Made by a program: the position numbers and the translations under genes. From positions 471,018 through 535,017 of the forward strand of contig AYMW01000001.1 of assembly GCA_000496475.1 (NCBI GenBank): DNA of 64,000 nucleotides, read 5' to 3'. The number at the start of each line of letters is the position of its first letter. The stretch's first letter is position 1. Below, piece after piece: positions 61,786-64,000 of the stretch. Under the pieces are notes generated by a model, which was not told where the DNA came from, searched no databases, and was given only the letters and a program-made list of their open reading frames with translations. The DNA comes from Betaproteobacteria bacterium MOLA814 (GTDB lineage: Bacteria > Pseudomonadota > Gammaproteobacteria > Burkholderiales > Burkholderiaceae_C).

Positions 61786-63257
61786 ACGTTGGCGTCCTCT
61801 TGCAATTCATCTGCCTCAATGCGCTCACCGCGCAACCGAATGATATCTTCGGGTGTGATGTCACCCGTGCAGTAAATGCCATCAAAACACGAAGCGTCAA
61901 AGCCAGTGAGCTTTGGGTTGAGTGAGGCAACAGCGTTTTTGAGGCCTTGCACGTCTTGGTAAATCAGTGCGTCACAACCAATCACTTTACAAATTTCGTC
62001 AACAGTTTTGCCGTGTGCAACCAGCTCTTCTGGGCTTGGCATGTCAATGCCGTACACATTGGGAAAGCGCACTGGCGGTGCAGCGCTGGCCAAATATACT
62101 TTTCTAGCGCCTGCGTCGCGGGCCATTTGCACAATCTCGCGGCTGGTGGTACCACGAACAATGGAGTCGTCTACAAGCAACACATTGCGACCTTTGAACT
62201 CAGACGCAATCACGTTGAGCTTTTGGCGCACAGAGCGCTTGCGCACTGCCTGCCCAGGCATGATGAAAGTGCGACCCACGTAACGGTTTTTAACAAAACC
62301 TTCGCGGTAAGGCTTGCCCAACAAATGCGCCAGTTGCATGGCGCTCGGGCGTGACGACTCTGGGATCGGAATCACCGAGTCAATCAGGTCTGGCGAAATG
62401 GTAGAGATCACACGCTGGGCCAGAGTTTCACCCATGTTCAAACGTGCTTGGTACACCGATACGCCGTCTAACTGCGAGTCTGGTCTGGCCAAATAAACAT
62501 ACTCAAACAAGCATGGAAAATGGGCCGAGGTCTCGCTGCATTGCTGCGCGTGCACCTGACCTTGCATATCAATGAACACCGCTTCGCCGGGGTCTATGTC
62601 ACGTACTAGGGTGTGGCCTGTGCCCTCGAGCGCGACCGACTCGCTGGCCACCATGGCTGTACCTACGCCTTGACCTAAGCACAGCGGGCGAATACCAAAT
62701 GGATCACGAAAAGCCAGCAAGCCGTGGCCGGCGATGAGTGCGACAACGGCATAAGAGCCCTTCAAGCGCTTGTGCATGCGCGTGACTGCCGCAAACACAT
62801 CAGCAGGCTTTAGAGGCAGGCCTCGCGTAGCGATGTCGAGTTCGTGAGCCAACACGTTGATCAACACTTCGGAATCAGAATCGGTGTTGATGTGGCGGTG
62901 GTCTGTGCTGAACAACTCGGCTTTCAGGGCGTGCGCGTTGGTGAGATTGCCGTTGTGCGACATCACCAAACCAAAAGGAGCGTTGACGTAAAAAGGCTGG
63001 GCCTCCTCTTCGCTGTTGGCGTTGCCAGCCGTGGGGTAGCGCACTTGCCCCAAGCCCACATTACCTGGCAAGGCGCGCATATCTCGGGTACGAAATACAT
63101 CGCGCACCATGCCCTTTGCCTTGTGCATGAAAAACTTTTGACCTTGTTGTGTCACTATGCCTGCGGCGTCTTGGCCGCGGTGCTGCAACAGCAACAAGCC
63201 GTCGTATATCAGTTGATTAACCGGAGCGTTACTGACCACGCCAACAATGCCACACAT
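61782..63257 (-). CDS. purF: Amidophosphoribosyltransferase
   Basis: A 491-residue enzyme catalysing the first step of purine synthesis, adding ammonia from glutamine to PRPP. It starts MCGIVGVV with the N-terminal nucleophile Cys exposed after Met removal. The PRPP-binding loop VLLVDDSIVRGTTSREI and YVGRTFIMPGQAVRK are intact. It overlaps metZ and directly follows cvpA. Confidence 0.97.
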   Translation of the reverse strand: MCGIVGVVSNAPVNQLIYDGLLLLQHRGQDAAGIVTQQGQKFFMHKAKGMVRDVFRTRDMRALPGNVGLGQVRYPTAGNANSEEEAQPFYVNAPFGLVMSHNGNLTNAHALKAELFSTDHRHINTDSDSEVLINVLAHELDIATRGLPLKPADVFAAVTRMHKRLKGSYAVVALIAGHGLLAFRDPFGIRPLCLGQGVGTAMVASESVALEGTGHTLVRDIDPGEAVFIDMQGQVHAQQCSETSAHFPCLFEYVYLARPDSQLDGVSVYQARLNMGETLAQRVISTISPDLIDSVIPIPESSRPSAMQLAHLLGKPYREGFVKNRYVGRTFIMPGQAVRKRSVRQKLNVIASEFKGRNVLLVDDSIVRGTTSREIVQMARDAGARKVYLASAAPPVRFPNVYGIDMPSPEELVAHGKTVDEICKVIGCDALIYQDVQGLKNAVASLNPKLTGFDASCFDGIYCTGDITPEDIIRLRGERIEADELQEDANV

Positions 63258-63758
63258 TTATGGAATCAACCTTTCAATCGCCTGTGGCAACACAGGCTTA
63301 AGTAATACCAACACAGATTGCAACAATTGCCCCCCGTTGGAGCTTGCCCACCAGGGTTCAGTTTGTAGCTTCAAAATCAACACAATCAGTGCGCAAGCGA
63401 GCAACACAACCAGGGCACGAACGATGCCAAACAACGCTCCCAGCGACCTATCAGTTGGGCGCAAGCCCGAGGAGCTGATCCAACGGCGAAAAGTTGAAGC
63501 GACAAAGCCGCCTACAAACACAAACACCACAAACACCACGACATAGCGCACCACAACCGACACCAAACCTGAACCGCCTAAGGCTGGCGCCCATTGGGCA
63601 ATCAGTGGCGCCAACAAACTGGTGGCCGTTAAGGCGAACAACCAGTTGGCAATGGCCAGAATTTCATACACCAAACCCCGCCATGCGCCCCAAACCAGTG
63701 ATGACACCAGCATGAGAGCCATGGCGATGTCTAGAACTGACCAACCGACGTAAGCCAT
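63258..63758 (-). CDS. cvpA: CvpA-family membrane protein
   Basis: A 166-residue inner-membrane protein with four hydrophobic segments (VLDIAMALMLVSSLVWGAWR first). CvpA is needed for colicin V export in E. coli and usually lies upstream of purF, as here, with no gap. Confidence 0.9.
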   Translation of the reverse strand: MAYVGWSVLDIAMALMLVSSLVWGAWRGLVYEILAIANWLFALTATSLLAPLIAQWAPALGGSGLVSVVVRYVVVFVVFVFVGGFVASTFRRWISSSGLRPTDRSLGALFGIVRALVVLLACALIVLILKLQTEPWWASSNGGQLLQSVLVLLKPVLPQAIERLIP

Positions 63759-63764
63759 ACGCCG

Positions 63765-64000
63765 TTAAAACGTCAGAACGCGTGCTTCTAACTTCAACAG
63801 CTCAACGCGGTCTATGAAGTTTTGCAGCTCAACGGCATCATCAAATGGGCCAACGCGCACTCGGATAAATTTCGAACCATTGCTTTGAATGACTTGGGTA
63901 TATGTGGTGATGCCAGCACGCTCTAAACGCAGGCGTACTTCCCGTGCACGCTCTACATCATTGAAAGAACCCACCTGAATCACGCGACGCTTGCCGTCAT
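63765..64000 (-). CDS. SPOR-domain protein, C-terminal part
   Basis: The frame is open to the right edge, so the N-terminal part lies outside the window. The visible 78 residues are a complete SPOR (peptidoglycan-binding) repeat: VIQVGSFNDVERAREVRLRL, then GSKFIRVRVGPFDDAVEL. Such DedD-like proteins localise to the division septum by binding denuded glycan. Its place before cvpA-purF is typical. Confidence 0.9.
   Translation of the reverse strand, partial: DGKRRVIQVGSFNDVERAREVRLRLERAGITTYTQVIQSNGSKFIRVRVGPFDDAVELQNFIDRVELLKLEARVLTF

Overview
The window is a chromosomal segment of a betaproteobacterium, most likely order Burkholderiales, family Comamonadaceae or a close relative. The basis is gene content and order: the tig-clpP-clpX-lon cluster, the SPOR-cvpA-purF-metZ-gltX run, hpnCDE hopanoid genes, hemH-hslR, and a TRAP transporter locus. 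Genus is not resolved. The ends cut two genes: an IclR-type regulator on the left and a SPOR-domain protein on the right.

Layout. 1-4.5 kb: IclR C-terminus, a decayed fasciclin gene, a LON substrate-binding-domain protein, an IS6-family relic, a DEDDh exonuclease/GIY-YIG fusion and a small zinc-ribbon protein. 4.6-6.6 kb: a UPF1-like SF1 helicase. 6.66-15.5 kb: an integrated element bounded by 139-bp direct repeats (one mismatch), each holding a whole tRNA-Cys gene. It encodes a tyrosine integrase, an excisionase-like protein, an archaeo-eukaryotic-type primase, a PriCT-2/P-loop helicase and small unknowns, all leftward. A rightward cargo pair encodes an S8 (subtilisin-type) autotransporter-like protease and a lipoprotein. 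No phage structural or conjugation genes are present, so it resembles a phage satellite or a minimal integrative replicon.

15.5-22 kb: tRNA-Gly, lon, clpX, clpP, tig, tRNA-Leu (protein quality control). 22.2-29.9 kb: hpnC, an RND efflux pair (adaptor and pump), hpnD, hpnE; the pump sits tightly inside the squalene-forming operon. 30-33.1 kb: a glycine betaine/proline-type ABC importer. 33.4-35.7 kb: ferrochelatase, Hsp15 and two small conserved proteins. 36-45.3 kb: diaminopropionate ammonia-lyase, a DsbA-fold isomerase, a cupin, enoyl-CoA hydratase, an acyl-CoA ligase, MetY, a CoA-binding protein and two EamA transporters. 45.4-54.5 kb: a second acyl-CoA ligase, then (transcribed leftward) a D-cysteine desulfhydrase/L-cysteate sulfo-lyase family enzyme, TRAP DctPQM, an alpha/beta hydrolase, a LysR regulator and a putative sulfate exporter. 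Together these suggest uptake and desulfonation or desulfuration of an organosulfur compound.

54.5-58.7 kb is gene-poor and holds a secreted Ala/Pro-rich protein, a SnoaL-like protein and an orphan terminator. 58.7-64 kb: tRNA-Asp, tRNA-Glu, tRNA-Ala, gltX, metZ, purF, cvpA and a partial SPOR protein.

The tRNA-Cys element and its protease cargo are the strongest candidate for something undescribed. All product names rest on motif reading and recall of families; no database search was run.
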